Assembly: GCF_003605475.1 (NCBI RefSeq)
Contig: NZ_RAHX01000001.1
Span: 1,054,001-1,118,000, forward strand
Length of the DNA: 64,000 nt
Origin: Aurantiacibacter aquimixticola
GTDB lineage: Bacteria; Pseudomonadota; Alphaproteobacteria; Sphingomonadales; Sphingomonadaceae
Reading direction: 5' to 3'
Shown: piece after piece, positions 9,275-17,663 of the stretch
How the letters are laid out: each line of letters begins with the position of its first letter
Position numbering within the stretch: position 1 is the stretch's first letter
Program-made: the position numbers and the translations under genes
The notes under the pieces: generated by a model
What the model saw: the letters and a program-made list of their open reading frames with translations, nothing else
What the model was told of the DNA's origin: nothing
The model's database searches: none

Positions 9275-9299
9275 GGAAACTTGCAGTGTCGCAAGCGTT
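9275..9299 (+). promoter_or_regulatory. Possible EcfG-type general-stress promoter
   Basis: GGAAA(C) at 9275-9280 and CGTT at 9296-9299 are separated by 16 bases. This approximates the alphaproteobacterial EcfG consensus GGAAC-N16/17-CGTT, and it lies 25 bases before a small gene with a strong Shine-Dalgarno sequence. The spacer also contains an inverted repeat (CTTGC/GCAAG), so a weak terminator for the antiporter gene is an alternative reading. Confidence 0.35.
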
Positions 9300-9323
9300 G
9301 GCAGGGTGAAGGAGATTTACCCG

Positions 9324-9491
9324 ATGAGCGACAAGATCGATCCCACCAAGCCGCTTCCCAATAGCGAGAAGTTCAAGCCGAAGAGCGTTGCCAGCGACGA
9401 TGCGCATGGCCGCCTCGAACGGAACATGAAGGATGTGCCGCGCGGCAGCGATGGCGACCGCCGCCGGGCTGCGTCCAACCGCGTCGGCTAA
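9324..9491 (+). CDS. Small hydrophilic protein, possible stress protein
   Basis: A 55-residue very hydrophilic protein starting MSDKIDPTKPLPNSEKFKPK, with many Lys, Asp and Arg and no hydrophobic core, suggesting it is largely disordered. GAAGGAG at 9308-9314 is well placed for ATG 9324; an in-frame ATG at 9306 overlaps that site and is unlikely. The EcfG-like promoter just upstream would make it a member of the general stress response, which is inference. It converges on alaS, 32 bases away. Function unknown. Confidence 0.6.
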   Translation: MSDKIDPTKPLPNSEKFKPKSVASDDAHGRLERNMKDVPRGSDGDRRRAASNRVG

Positions 9492-9523
9492 GCCGCCGTC
9501 ACTCGACTTACGAACGGCGCTCG

Positions 9524-12196
9524 TCAGGCATTCACGCTGGCGAGCGCTTTTCGTATAGCTGCAATGGCGTCGTCAGCCTTGTCGCCGTCCGGACCGCCGC
9601 CTTGCGCCATGTCGGGCCGACCGCCGCCGCCCTTGCCGCCGACCGCCTCGACACCCTTGCGCACCAGATCGACGGCGCTGAAGCGATCCTTCAGATCGTC
9701 CGTCACGCCAACGGCGACTGCCGCCTTGCCTTCATTGACCGCTACAATGGCAGCGACACCGGAGCCGAGGCGTGCCTTCGCACCATCCAGCAGACCGCGA
9801 AGCTCTTTCGGGTTCATGCCTTCGAGCACTTGGCCCGAGAACGCCACCCCGCCGACATCCTCAATCGCCTGCTCTCCGGATGCAGATGTCCCGCCTCCAA
9901 GGGCCAGTTGCTTCTTCGCGTCGGCGAGCTCGCGCTCGAGCCGTTTGCGCTCGTCCACCAATGCGGCGACGCGCGCTTCGACTTCGTCCGGAGAGGTCTT
10001 CAGCGTTGCGGCGACCGACTTGAGCGCCTCTTCCCGACGCACCACCCATTCGCGCGCGGCTTCGCCGGTAAGTGCCTCGATCCGCCGCACGCCAGACGAA
10101 ACGGCGCTCTCGCCGATGATGCGGAAAAGACCGATGTCGCCCGTGGCGCGAACATGCGTACCGCCGCAAAGCTCTACCGAATAAGTTCGGCCTTCCCTGC
10201 CGGATGTCGCAGACCCGATGGACAATACGCGCACCTCGTCGCCGTATTTCTCCCCGAACAGCGCCATCGCGCCCGCTTCGATCGCGTCGTCCGGGCTCAT
10301 TAACCGCGTCACGACCTCGTCATTCGAGCGTATCTCTGCGTTTACCTCGGCTTCGATAGAAGCGATTTCCGAAGGTGTGAGCGGCTTGGGGTGCGAGAAG
10401 TCGAAACGCAGGCGATCCTCCGCCACGAGCGACCCCTTCTGGGTGACATGGTCGCCGAGATGATTGCGCAACGCCGCGTGGACCAGATGCGTTGCCGAGT
10501 GGTTGGCCCGAATGGCATCGCGGCGCGCGGCGTCGATGGCCAGATGGACGGTGTCGCCGACGGCAATCCGCCCCGAAGCAATCGTCCCATGATGGGCGTG
10601 CAAGCGGCCTAGCGGCTTCGATGCGTCCGACACGGTCATTTCCAGGCGATTGTCACCGGTGATCACACCGATATCGCCCATCTGTCCGCCGCTTTCACCA
10701 TAGAAGGGCGTCTGATTGGTCAGCACGATGACATCCTGCCCGGCATCGGCCGACTGCACTTCCTTGCCATCGATGACCAGCGCGACGACGCGGCCCTCGC
10801 CCTCGGTCGCCGCATATCCGGTAAATTCGCTCGCGCCTTCGCGCTCGGCGATGTCGAACCACAATTCCTGATCCGCCGCGCCGCCGGAGCCTTTCCAGGC
10901 TGCCCGCGCCGCAGCCTTTTGCTGCTCCATCGCGGCATCGAACCCCTCGCGATCGACCCCGACATTGCGATCGCGCAGAGCATCTTCCGTCAGATCGTAA
11001 GGGAAACCGTAAGTATCGTAGAGCTTGAACGCGGTCTCGCCTGAGAGTTCGTCACCCTCGCCGAGATCGGCGCTCGCATCGTCGAGCAGGCGCAAGCCCT
11101 TTTCCAAGGTCTGCCGAAAGCGCGATTCCTCCCGCTCCAGCACTTCTGTGATGAGCGGCTGCGCGCGAGAGAGATCCGGATAGGCCTGTCCCATTTCGCC
11201 AACGAGCGTCGGCACGAGACGGTGCATCAACGGCTCCGACGCGCCCAGCAGATGCGCATGACGCATGGCCCGCCGCATGATCCGGCGCAGGACATATCCG
11301 CGCCCCTCATTCGACGGCAGAACGCCATCTGCGATGAGGAAACTTGTCGACCGCAGGTGATCGGCAATCACGCGATGGCTTGCGATGGTGCCGTCAGCGA
11401 TCGGCGCCCCGGCAAACTCCTCGCTGGCTTCGATCAGTGTCTTGAACATGTCCGTTTCGAACACGTTGTGGACCCCCTGCAATACGGTGGCCATGCGTTC
11501 GAGACCCATGCCGGTATCTATGCTCGGCCGCGGCAGGTCGCCGGTGATCTCGTCCGCTTCCTGCATGTGCTGCATGAAGACGAGGTTCCAGATCTCGACG
11601 AACCGGTCCCCATCCTCATCCGGCGATCCCGGCGGGCCACCAGGCACATCGGGTCCATGATCCCAGAAGATTTCCGAGCAAGGCCCGCATGGCCCATCCG
11701 ACCCCATCGCCCAGAAATTGTCCTTCGTCGCGATGCGGATGATCCGATCTTCGGGAAGGCCTGCAATCTTGCGCCACAGGTCGGAGGCTTCGTCATCCGT
11801 GTGATAGACGGTGACGATCAGGCGATCCTTGGCGAGGCCCATTTCCTTGGTAACCAGACCCCAAGCGAGCTCGATGGCGCGCTCCTTGAAGTAGTCGCCG
11901 AAGCTGAAATTGCCCAGCATTTCGAAGAAAGTCAGGTGCCGGGCCGTATAGCCGACATTGTCGAGATCGTTGTGCTTGCCGCCGGCGCGTACGCATTTCT
12001 GGCTGCTCGTGGCGCGCTGCGCGGGCGGTGTCTCGACGCCGGTAAACACGTTCTTGAACGGCACCATGCCCGCATTAACGAACATGAGGCTCGGATCGTT
12101 ATACGGAACGAGGGGCGCGGACGGCACCACCTCGTGGTCGGCGGCGTCGAAATAGCCGAGAAATGCACGGCGGATGTCGTTGGTCGAATGCATCAT
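9524..12196 (-). CDS. alaS: Alanyl-tRNA synthetase
   Basis: An 890-residue class II aminoacyl-tRNA synthetase that charges tRNA-Ala. The catalytic domain starts [20 protein letters not shown] and includes the expected [20 protein letters not shown] stretch. The editing domain carries the zinc ligands in NHSATHLVH (about residue 570) and CGGTHV. The C-Ala domain ends with a Gly-rich segment [16 protein letters not shown], usual for bacterial AlaRS. Length is typical (870-890). Two adjacent ATG codons (12196 and 12193) are both possible. Divergence from recA in orientation is absent: recA also lies on the minus strand upstream. Confidence 0.97.
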   Translation of the reverse strand: MMHSTNDIRRAFLGYFDAADHEVVPSAPLVPYNDPSLMFVNAGMVPFKNVFTGVETPPAQRATSSQKCVRAGGKHNDLDNVGYTARHLTFFEMLGNFSFGDYFKERAIELAWGLVTKEMGLAKDRLIVTVYHTDDEASDLWRKIAGLPEDRIIRIATKDNFWAMGSDGPCGPCSEIFWDHGPDVPGGPPGSPDEDGDRFVEIWNLVFMQHMQEADEITGDLPRPSIDTGMGLERMATVLQGVHNVFETDMFKTLIEASEEFAGAPIADGTIASHRVIADHLRSTSFLIADGVLPSNEGRGYVLRRIMRRAMRHAHLLGASEPLMHRLVPTLVGEMGQAYPDLSRAQPLITEVLEREESRFRQTLEKGLRLLDDASADLGEGDELSGETAFKLYDTYGFPYDLTEDALRDRNVGVDREGFDAAMEQQKAAARAAWKGSGGAADQELWFDIAEREGASEFTGYAATEGEGRVVALVIDGKEVQSADAGQDVIVLTNQTPFYGESGGQMGDIGVITGDNRLEMTVSDASKPLGRLHAHHGTIASGRIAVGDTVHLAIDAARRDAIRANHSATHLVHAALRNHLGDHVTQKGSLVAEDRLRFDFSHPKPLTPSEIASIEAEVNAEIRSNDEVVTRLMSPDDAIEAGAMALFGEKYGDEVRVLSIGSATSGREGRTYSVELCGGTHVRATGDIGLFRIIGESAVSSGVRRIEALTGEAAREWVVRREEALKSVAATLKTSPDEVEARVAALVDERKRLERELADAKKQLALGGGTSASGEQAIEDVGGVAFSGQVLEGMNPKELRGLLDGAKARLGSGVAAIVAVNEGKAAVAVGVTDDLKDRFSAVDLVRKGVEAVGGKGGGGRPDMAQGGGPDGDKADDAIAAIRKALASVNA

Positions 12197-12264
12197 CGCG
12201 AGTTAGGCGCTGCGGCGCGTGGCGACAAGCGCATTGCGCCGTTCGCAGTGATGGAGATCGGCGA

Positions 12265-13083
12265 TCAGATTTTGCGGGCGGAGACGATCCATGCGGCGGC
12301 CGGAAGTGCCACAATACCGTCATAGCAATACCGTTCTGCCAGGTTGAGGGCACGATCGCGGAAGCGCGCATGGGCAGCGGCGTCCATCTGGGCGGCGGCC
12401 TTTGCAGCGGGACCGATGCGGGTGAAATAGCAGACCGCATCCTCGACCGCGTTCTCACCGGTGCCGACGATCATCGGGAAATCGAACGGCTCGAGGCGGA
12501 CATCGCCCCATCCACTTTGCGCCAGCATCCCGGACACGTAGCCTCGCTCCGCAAAGGCAAAGGGACCGGGCGCTCGCGGATCGCTGTCTTCGGGTGGCTC
12601 GGGCAGGAGGCGGCCCACCTCGGTAAAGAGGGGATTCTCATCCCTCGCACGGAAACAGGAGAACAGCAGTGCCGCGTGCGGGTGCGCCTCACTCGCAAGG
12701 TGGGTGAAGGCGTGTGTCGGGTCATCGAAGAACATGACACCGTGGCGCGAGATGAGGAGATCGGGCGGCAGGGACGCCTCGTGGTTCGCGGCATCGGCCC
12801 GTTCGAAGACGAGGTTGGCCAGGTTCGCGCTACGATCCCGCGCGGTGGCGATGAGATCGGGGGAGATGTCGACACCGGTCACCTGCGCGGCGGGATGCGA
12901 GCGCGCTATGGCAAGAGCAAGCTCTCCTGCTCCGCAGCCGATATCGAGCACGTTCGCGAACGCGAGAGGCCGCACTTCCGACAGCAGTCGTTCCGTCAGC
13001 TGGGTGAAGCTGCGATCGGTGCGTCGGTATTCGGCCGCCCAGCTTTCGCCGGCTCGGCCCTGCCATTCACTCGTATCGGTCAC
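12265..13083 (-). CDS. Class I SAM-dependent methyltransferase
   Basis: A 272-residue protein. The SAM-binding motif I is VLDIGCGAGELALAIA near residues 45-60, followed by the acidic residue in VTGVDIS and a motif II/III region with DLLISRHGVMFFDDP. This is the Methyltransf_11/25 type. The start is GTG 13083, with GGGGAG five bases upstream. The substrate cannot be deduced. It lies between recA and alaS, 68 bases before alaS, on the same strand. Confidence 0.88.
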   Translation of the reverse strand: MTDTSEWQGRAGESWAAEYRRTDRSFTQLTERLLSEVRPLAFANVLDIGCGAGELALAIARSHPAAQVTGVDISPDLIATARDRSANLANLVFERADAANHEASLPPDLLISRHGVMFFDDPTHAFTHLASEAHPHAALLFSCFRARDENPLFTEVGRLLPEPPEDSDPRAPGPFAFAERGYVSGMLAQSGWGDVRLEPFDFPMIVGTGENAVEDAVCYFTRIGPAAKAAAQMDAAAHARFRDRALNLAERYCYDGIVALPAAAWIVSARKI

Positions 13084-13202
13084 GTTACTCCCCTGCTCGT
13101 TTCGAGGGCGGGTAGCAGCACAGCGTTACCGAACCGGTAAAACGCGAAGAAGCCGGCGGTGAGGGCCATTTCTGGCCATCGTCGCCGGCTCCGGTTTCGC
13201 AA

Positions 13203-13228
13203 GGTGTGACAGGTGTTACACTGTCCTG
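13203..13228 (+). repeat. 26-bp dispersed motif, copy 2
   Basis: GGTGTGAC-AGGT-GTTACACTGTCCTG on the plus strand, one base different from copy 1. It is located in the 182-base gap between recA and the methyltransferase gene. The rest of this gap (13084-13265) holds no gene that I can see. Confidence 0.8.
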
Positions 13229-13265
13229 GAGCACAAAGTCCTGCCCCTACCCACCTTCTTGAGGA

Positions 13266-14333
13266 TCACTCGTCGGGCTCCGCGTCCGGGCCTTTCATCA
13301 TGTCCTCGGCGACCTCGTCGGTTTTGCCGCGGATCGCGGCTTCCAACTTGGCGCACATTTCGGGATTTTCTTTCAGGAAGGTCTTGGCGTTCTCACGGCC
13401 CTGGCCGATCCGCACGCTGTCATAGCTGAACCAGGAACCGGACTTCTCCACCAGCCCGGCCTTCACGCCGAGATCGAGGATTTCGCCGATCTTGGAGATG
13501 CCTTCGCCATACATGATGTCGAATTCGACCTGCTTGAAAGGCGGGGCCACCTTGTTCTTCACGACCTTCACGCGGGTGGAGTTGCCGACAACTTCGTCGC
13601 GATCCTTGATCTGGCCGGTGCGGCGGATGTCCAAGCGGACCGACGCGTAGAATTTCAACGCGTTGCCGCCCGTCGTGGTTTCGGGATTGCCGTACATCAC
13701 GCCGATCTTCATGCGCAGCTGGTTGATGAAGATCACCATGCATTTGGAGCGGTTGATCGACCCGGTCAGCTTGCGCAGGGACTGCGACATGAGACGCGCC
13801 TGCAGGCCGACATGGCTGTCGCCCATCTCGCCTTCGATTTCCGCGCGAGGGACCAGCGCGGCGACCGAATCGACCACCAGCACGTCCACCGCGTTGGAGC
13901 GGACCAGCGTATCGGTGATTTCGAGCGCCTGCTCACCCGTGTCGGGCTGCGAAATGATCAGCTCGTCGATGTCGACGCCGAGCTTTGTCGCATAGACCGG
14001 GTCCAGCGCATGTTCGGCATCGATGAAGGCAACGGTGCCGCCGGCCTTCTGCGCTTCGGCGAGGACGTGCAGCGCCAGCGTCGTCTTGCCCGAGCTTTCC
14101 GGGCCGTACACCTCGATCACGCGGCCTTTCGGAAGGCCGCCAATGCCGAGCGCGATATCAAGGCCGAGCGAGCCGGTGGAAATCGCTTCCACATTCATGG
14201 CTTCGCGGCTGCCCAGCTTCATGGCCGACCCCTTGCCGAAGGCACGATCGATCTGGGAGAGTGCGGCATCGAGTGCCTTTTGACGGTCCACGTTGGATTC
14301 CTTTTCCACCAATTTCAGATTTGCACTCGCCAT
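13266..14333 (-). CDS. recA: Recombinase RecA
   Basis: A 355-residue protein with the RecA Walker [10 protein letters not shown], the Walker B region [21 protein letters not shown], loop L1 and the L2 stretch [20 protein letters not shown]. It forms filaments on single-stranded DNA, catalyses strand exchange and triggers LexA self-cleavage. GGAGG lies seven bases before ATG 14333. The acidic C-terminal tail ([12 protein letters not shown]) is typical. An SOS box upstream indicates LexA control. Confidence 0.98.
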   Translation of the reverse strand: MASANLKLVEKESNVDRQKALDAALSQIDRAFGKGSAMKLGSREAMNVEAISTGSLGLDIALGIGGLPKGRVIEVYGPESSGKTTLALHVLAEAQKAGGTVAFIDAEHALDPVYATKLGVDIDELIISQPDTGEQALEITDTLVRSNAVDVLVVDSVAALVPRAEIEGEMGDSHVGLQARLMSQSLRKLTGSINRSKCMVIFINQLRMKIGVMYGNPETTTGGNALKFYASVRLDIRRTGQIKDRDEVVGNSTRVKVVKNKVAPPFKQVEFDIMYGEGISKIGEILDLGVKAGLVEKSGSWFSYDSVRIGQGRENAKTFLKENPEMCAKLEAAIRGKTDEVAEDMMKGPDAEPDE

Positions 14334-14410
14334 GACATGGCCTCCGTCAGCTTACTAGGGTCGCGTTCAACTCTTCAACTGACACGGCATGTACCCACTT
14401 TGTTCCGTAA

Positions 14411-14425
14411 GAACAAGTGCGGAAC
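14411..14425 (-). promoter_or_regulatory. SOS (LexA) box of recA
   Basis: Read on the minus strand the site is GTTC-CGCACTT-GTTC, a perfect match to the alphaproteobacterial LexA box GTTC-N7-GTTC, placed 78 bases before the recA start. A second GTTC/GAAC pair (14402-14414, GTTC-CGTAA-GAAC) overlaps its downstream edge. Confidence 0.88.
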
Positions 14426-14478
14426 AAAATTTTTGTTGGAAACGGTTCGATGCAAGGCCCGCGGCGGGTCGTCGCGGC

Positions 14479-16116
14479 CTATTCGATCTCCTGCGCTTCC
14501 CAGCGCAGGCTGCGAGAGGAATTGCCGCGTACGGTGAATTCCAGCACGCGCTCGCCATCCTTCAGGGTCTGCCGCACACCGCGCAGGTTCCATGCGCCCG
14601 GCGATCCCAACAGCAGCCGCACCCGCACCGATTCGGGATTGGCGTTCGTGACGACGGCTTCGATCTTCTCCCAGCCTCCGTCGATATCCTCATGATCGTC
14701 GCGCAACGCACAGGAGAGAAAGACCTGCGAGCTGTCCCCGAGATCGAAATCCACATCCCGGCCCACGGGATAATCGCGCAGGAAATCCTCCGCCACCAGC
14801 AGGTCACCGAAGGAACTCGGTTCGAACACGGCGATCGATCCGGCCGGCAACGCCATGCCGAGCCCACGCTCCTCTTCGTTCTCGGTTTCCAGCGTGACAT
14901 TCATGGGGACGAAGCGGTCGTCCGCATCCAAGGGCTCACACGGCGCCTCGTAGAAAAATTTGCCCTCAACATCGTCCTCGCGCAGGAAAGCGATCTGTTT
15001 CAGGCCCTGCGCGTTGACGTCGACCGGTACCGGCACACGGTAGAGCTTGAGATCCCCCAGTTGCTCTTCCTCGGCTATGACGGCGACCGGCGACACGGAC
15101 TCCATAGTCAATGGCGCAGCAACGCGGCTGCCGGTCACGACGATCATCCCGTCGGAAGCCATGGGCGGCGGCAGAGGCGGCGGTGGCCCGTACATCACCA
15201 CCGGCGAACCCGCAGCCGTGCTGCCGCGCGGCCAGCATGTCAGCCGCAATGGGCGCGCAAGCGGCGGGCTGGAAAGTCGGTCGAAATCGCTGACGATATT
15301 GAGCGTCCCCGCAACCGCCATCAACTCGGCATTCTCGAAGGTCTGGCCGTTATCGTTGAGGACGGTCAGCCAGCTTGTGAGGCCGAAGCGCACGTCGTCG
15401 GCATCGCGCCCCTCATCCAGCGTGGCGACGTAATTGGCTTCCCAGTCGAAGCCCCAGGAAAGGTACGAAAGCGTCACCTCATATGTGCCACCCGCCTCGC
15501 TGGCCGTGTCGATCGTGAAGACGGGCTGCGCGGAAAGGCCGCCAGGCACGCTGTCGAAAGTCAGCCGCTCGGGCAGGCCGGAACAGCGCACCGCTTCATA
15601 CCCTTGCGCGGTTTGCAGCACGAGCCCGCCATCGGCCCGGGTGCGCACGATGGCATCTTCGCTCGCCGCCTCGCCAGTGGCGGGATTGGTGCGGGTTATG
15701 GTGACGCGATTGCCGAGCGTGCCATCCACCAGCGATGCCGGGCTGAGCAGATCGGCATTGCGGTTCTTTTCGATCGTGCCGCCAGGCAGGCCGGTGACGA
15801 TGGCGCTGACCGCAACCATGCCTTCCGCCACGCCCTCGAAACGGATGGTCGAACGGCCGGGCGGCAGAGTGACGGTGCGAGTCTCCGATATCATGCCGAA
15901 GCCGCGGGGATTATCGCGGTCGATCTCACCGCCCAGCATGCGGCCCGGATCGCGATAGATGGTGACGGCGATATCGGTCGGCTCGGATGCGTCGACGACG
16001 GCGCGCTCCTGCGCGGTGGCGGGCGTCGTGACGCATGGCGCCGCCGCAAGGGCGAGCGCTAGAGCCAACCAGGGGCGGTCCGGACGCACCGCGCCTTCCC
16101 TACCACCGCGTCTCAT
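14479..16116 (-). CDS. DUF4139 family secreted protein with a TonB-box-like insert
   Basis: A roughly 545-residue protein with a signal peptide (LALALALAAAPCVTTPATAQ) and a DUF4139-type body: N-terminal segment with VTIYRD, central YLSWGFDWEANYVATLDEG, and a C-terminal beta domain. In the middle (15075-15147) lies MIVVTGSRVAAPLTMESVSPVAVI, which resembles the TonB box and early plug of TonB-dependent receptors, next to a Pro-rich run (GPPPPLPPP). ATG 16116 overlaps the upstream paralogue's stop by 17 bases; GTG 16089, just after a GGAAGG, is an alternative. Function unknown. Confidence 0.75.
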   Translation of the reverse strand: MRRGGREGAVRPDRPWLALALALAAAPCVTTPATAQERAVVDASEPTDIAVTIYRDPGRMLGGEIDRDNPRGFGMISETRTVTLPPGRSTIRFEGVAEGMVAVSAIVTGLPGGTIEKNRNADLLSPASLVDGTLGNRVTITRTNPATGEAASEDAIVRTRADGGLVLQTAQGYEAVRCSGLPERLTFDSVPGGLSAQPVFTIDTASEAGGTYEVTLSYLSWGFDWEANYVATLDEGRDADDVRFGLTSWLTVLNDNGQTFENAELMAVAGTLNIVSDFDRLSSPPLARPLRLTCWPRGSTAAGSPVVMYGPPPPLPPPMASDGMIVVTGSRVAAPLTMESVSPVAVIAEEEQLGDLKLYRVPVPVDVNAQGLKQIAFLREDDVEGKFFYEAPCEPLDADDRFVPMNVTLETENEEERGLGMALPAGSIAVFEPSSFGDLLVAEDFLRDYPVGRDVDFDLGDSSQVFLSCALRDDHEDIDGGWEKIEAVVTNANPESVRVRLLLGSPGAWNLRGVRQTLKDGERVLEFTVRGNSSRSLRWEAQEIE

Positions 16117-17590
16117 AAGTGACGCGGACCTCTCGCTCGCCATTGGCGGGCACGGTGACGCGGTAGAGACGCTCGCCGAAATTGATCTGCTCGCCTTCGA
16201 CGTCTTCGGAAACGACGCGGTAGTCGAGCCCCCACCAATAGCGATCGAGTCCTTCCTGCGTCAGCTCCACGACGACAGGCTCCGGCTTCGCATTGGTAAA
16301 GGTGTAGCGCATGGTGGTGCGGTAGAAGTCGACCGAGTAATCCTCACGGATCTCCCGCACCAATTCGTCGTCCTCGTATACGCGGTAACGACGGCTCTGG
16401 CGCCATTGCTGACCGGAAATGCGTTCGCGATTTTCGACTTCGGCCTGCACGAACACATCGAAGGCATCGCCGGTGCGCAGGCTCAGCGTGCTGCCCATCG
16501 GCGTGTGGCCGATGCCGTTTTCGCCGATGAATTGCGGATTGCCCTGCACGTCCCGCTGGTAAAAGCGCACCGTACCGGCGGGCAGCGCATCGCCGAGGCC
16601 GCCCTCGGCGCTCGAATTGAAGCTGATCGCGGTGCTTGCCGCGCGCGGCGCATCGTCGCTGTCGAAGCGAGCGACGTCGATCGTGTAGACCTTGCGCGCC
16701 GGAACGGCCTGCACGTCGAGGAAACTCACCTGCTTGGTCTGCGCATCGGCAATCGTCGTGCGCCCGTCGATGGGATAGAGGTAGAAATCGCCGAGCCGCT
16801 CCCGGTCCGCGGTTTGCGTGCCGACCTGCTGCAGATCGCGGCGCGGCGGCGCGTAGCCCTGGTTGCCGCTCGCCGGGTTCCCGGCGACCAGCAGCGTATC
16901 GGCATCGTGGAAGGTGGTGCCGGTGTTGTTGGTCAGCGTCACCCAGCCCTGCATGTCCACCGTACCGCGCGCTTCGTCGAACAGGGCGACATAGTCGGAC
17001 GACCAGCCGAGGCCGGGCGTGAGGTAGCGGATGGAAGCGGGGCGCGTGCCGCCGCGATTGCTGTTCAGCGTGACCGAGAGCGTGGGGCGCGCGCGCAGGT
17101 TGGGCGGCACCTCGTCGAATACCACACGCACCGGGAGGCCGTCATCGCGCAGAACTTCGATCCGGTCGCCGATCCGCACCACCACGCCGCCTGCGGTGGA
17201 GAGCACTTCCGCCTGCTCGCGCATTTCGAGCCCGGTCGCGGGATTGGTGCGGACGAGCGTGACGGTCTGGCCGATGGCCTTTTCCATCAGCTTTTGCGGG
17301 GTCAGCAGGTCGAAATCGAAATTCTGCTCGACGATGGCGGTGCCATCGGCATTGAAGCTGACGGTCTGCGGGCGGATCTGCGCGGAAACATCGGGGAATT
17401 CGATCCGCGTCTGCCCGCGCGGAATATTCAATTGCCGCACATCCTGCACCAGCGCCTGGTTGTTCTGGTATATGGTGACGGAGACATCGCCCTGCGCGGT
17501 CTCCTCCCCGCTTACCGGCGTCTGCTGCGCGGCGGCGGGCGATGCGACGGCAATGGCGAACAAGCTCGCGGCGAGAATACGTGATGTCAT
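16100..17590 (-). CDS. DUF4139 domain secreted protein
   Basis: A 496-residue protein with a clear signal peptide (MTSRILAASLFAIAVASPAAAQ). It has the DUF4139 family layout: an N-terminal segment with VTIYQNNQALVQDVRQ, the conserved YLTPGLGWSSDYVALFDE near the middle, and a beta-rich C-terminus ending VRVTYETRW. It is a diverged paralogue of the next gene (shared TNPATG, YL-W--DYVA, and similar layout), so the pair is a tandem duplication and probably one operon. It is likely periplasmic or outer-membrane associated. Biochemical role not established for the family. Confidence 0.82.
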   Translation of the reverse strand: MTSRILAASLFAIAVASPAAAQQTPVSGEETAQGDVSVTIYQNNQALVQDVRQLNIPRGQTRIEFPDVSAQIRPQTVSFNADGTAIVEQNFDFDLLTPQKLMEKAIGQTVTLVRTNPATGLEMREQAEVLSTAGGVVVRIGDRIEVLRDDGLPVRVVFDEVPPNLRARPTLSVTLNSNRGGTRPASIRYLTPGLGWSSDYVALFDEARGTVDMQGWVTLTNNTGTTFHDADTLLVAGNPASGNQGYAPPRRDLQQVGTQTADRERLGDFYLYPIDGRTTIADAQTKQVSFLDVQAVPARKVYTIDVARFDSDDAPRAASTAISFNSSAEGGLGDALPAGTVRFYQRDVQGNPQFIGENGIGHTPMGSTLSLRTGDAFDVFVQAEVENRERISGQQWRQSRRYRVYEDDELVREIREDYSVDFYRTTMRYTFTNAKPEPVVVELTQEGLDRYWWGLDYRVVSEDVEGEQINFGERLYRVTVPANGEREVRVTYETRW

Positions 17591-17663
17591 GTGGAGCCCC
17601 CTTACGATTTGGCCTTGAGCATCGCCCGGCGGCCTTTATCGGCGCTGAACGCGCATCCGGCCG

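Noticed and set aside
14421..14447. Possible EcfG promoter GGAAC-N17-CGG on the plus strand next to recA
   Set aside because: The -10 element is wrong (CGGTT), and no plus-strand gene follows; GGAAC there belongs to the SOS box.
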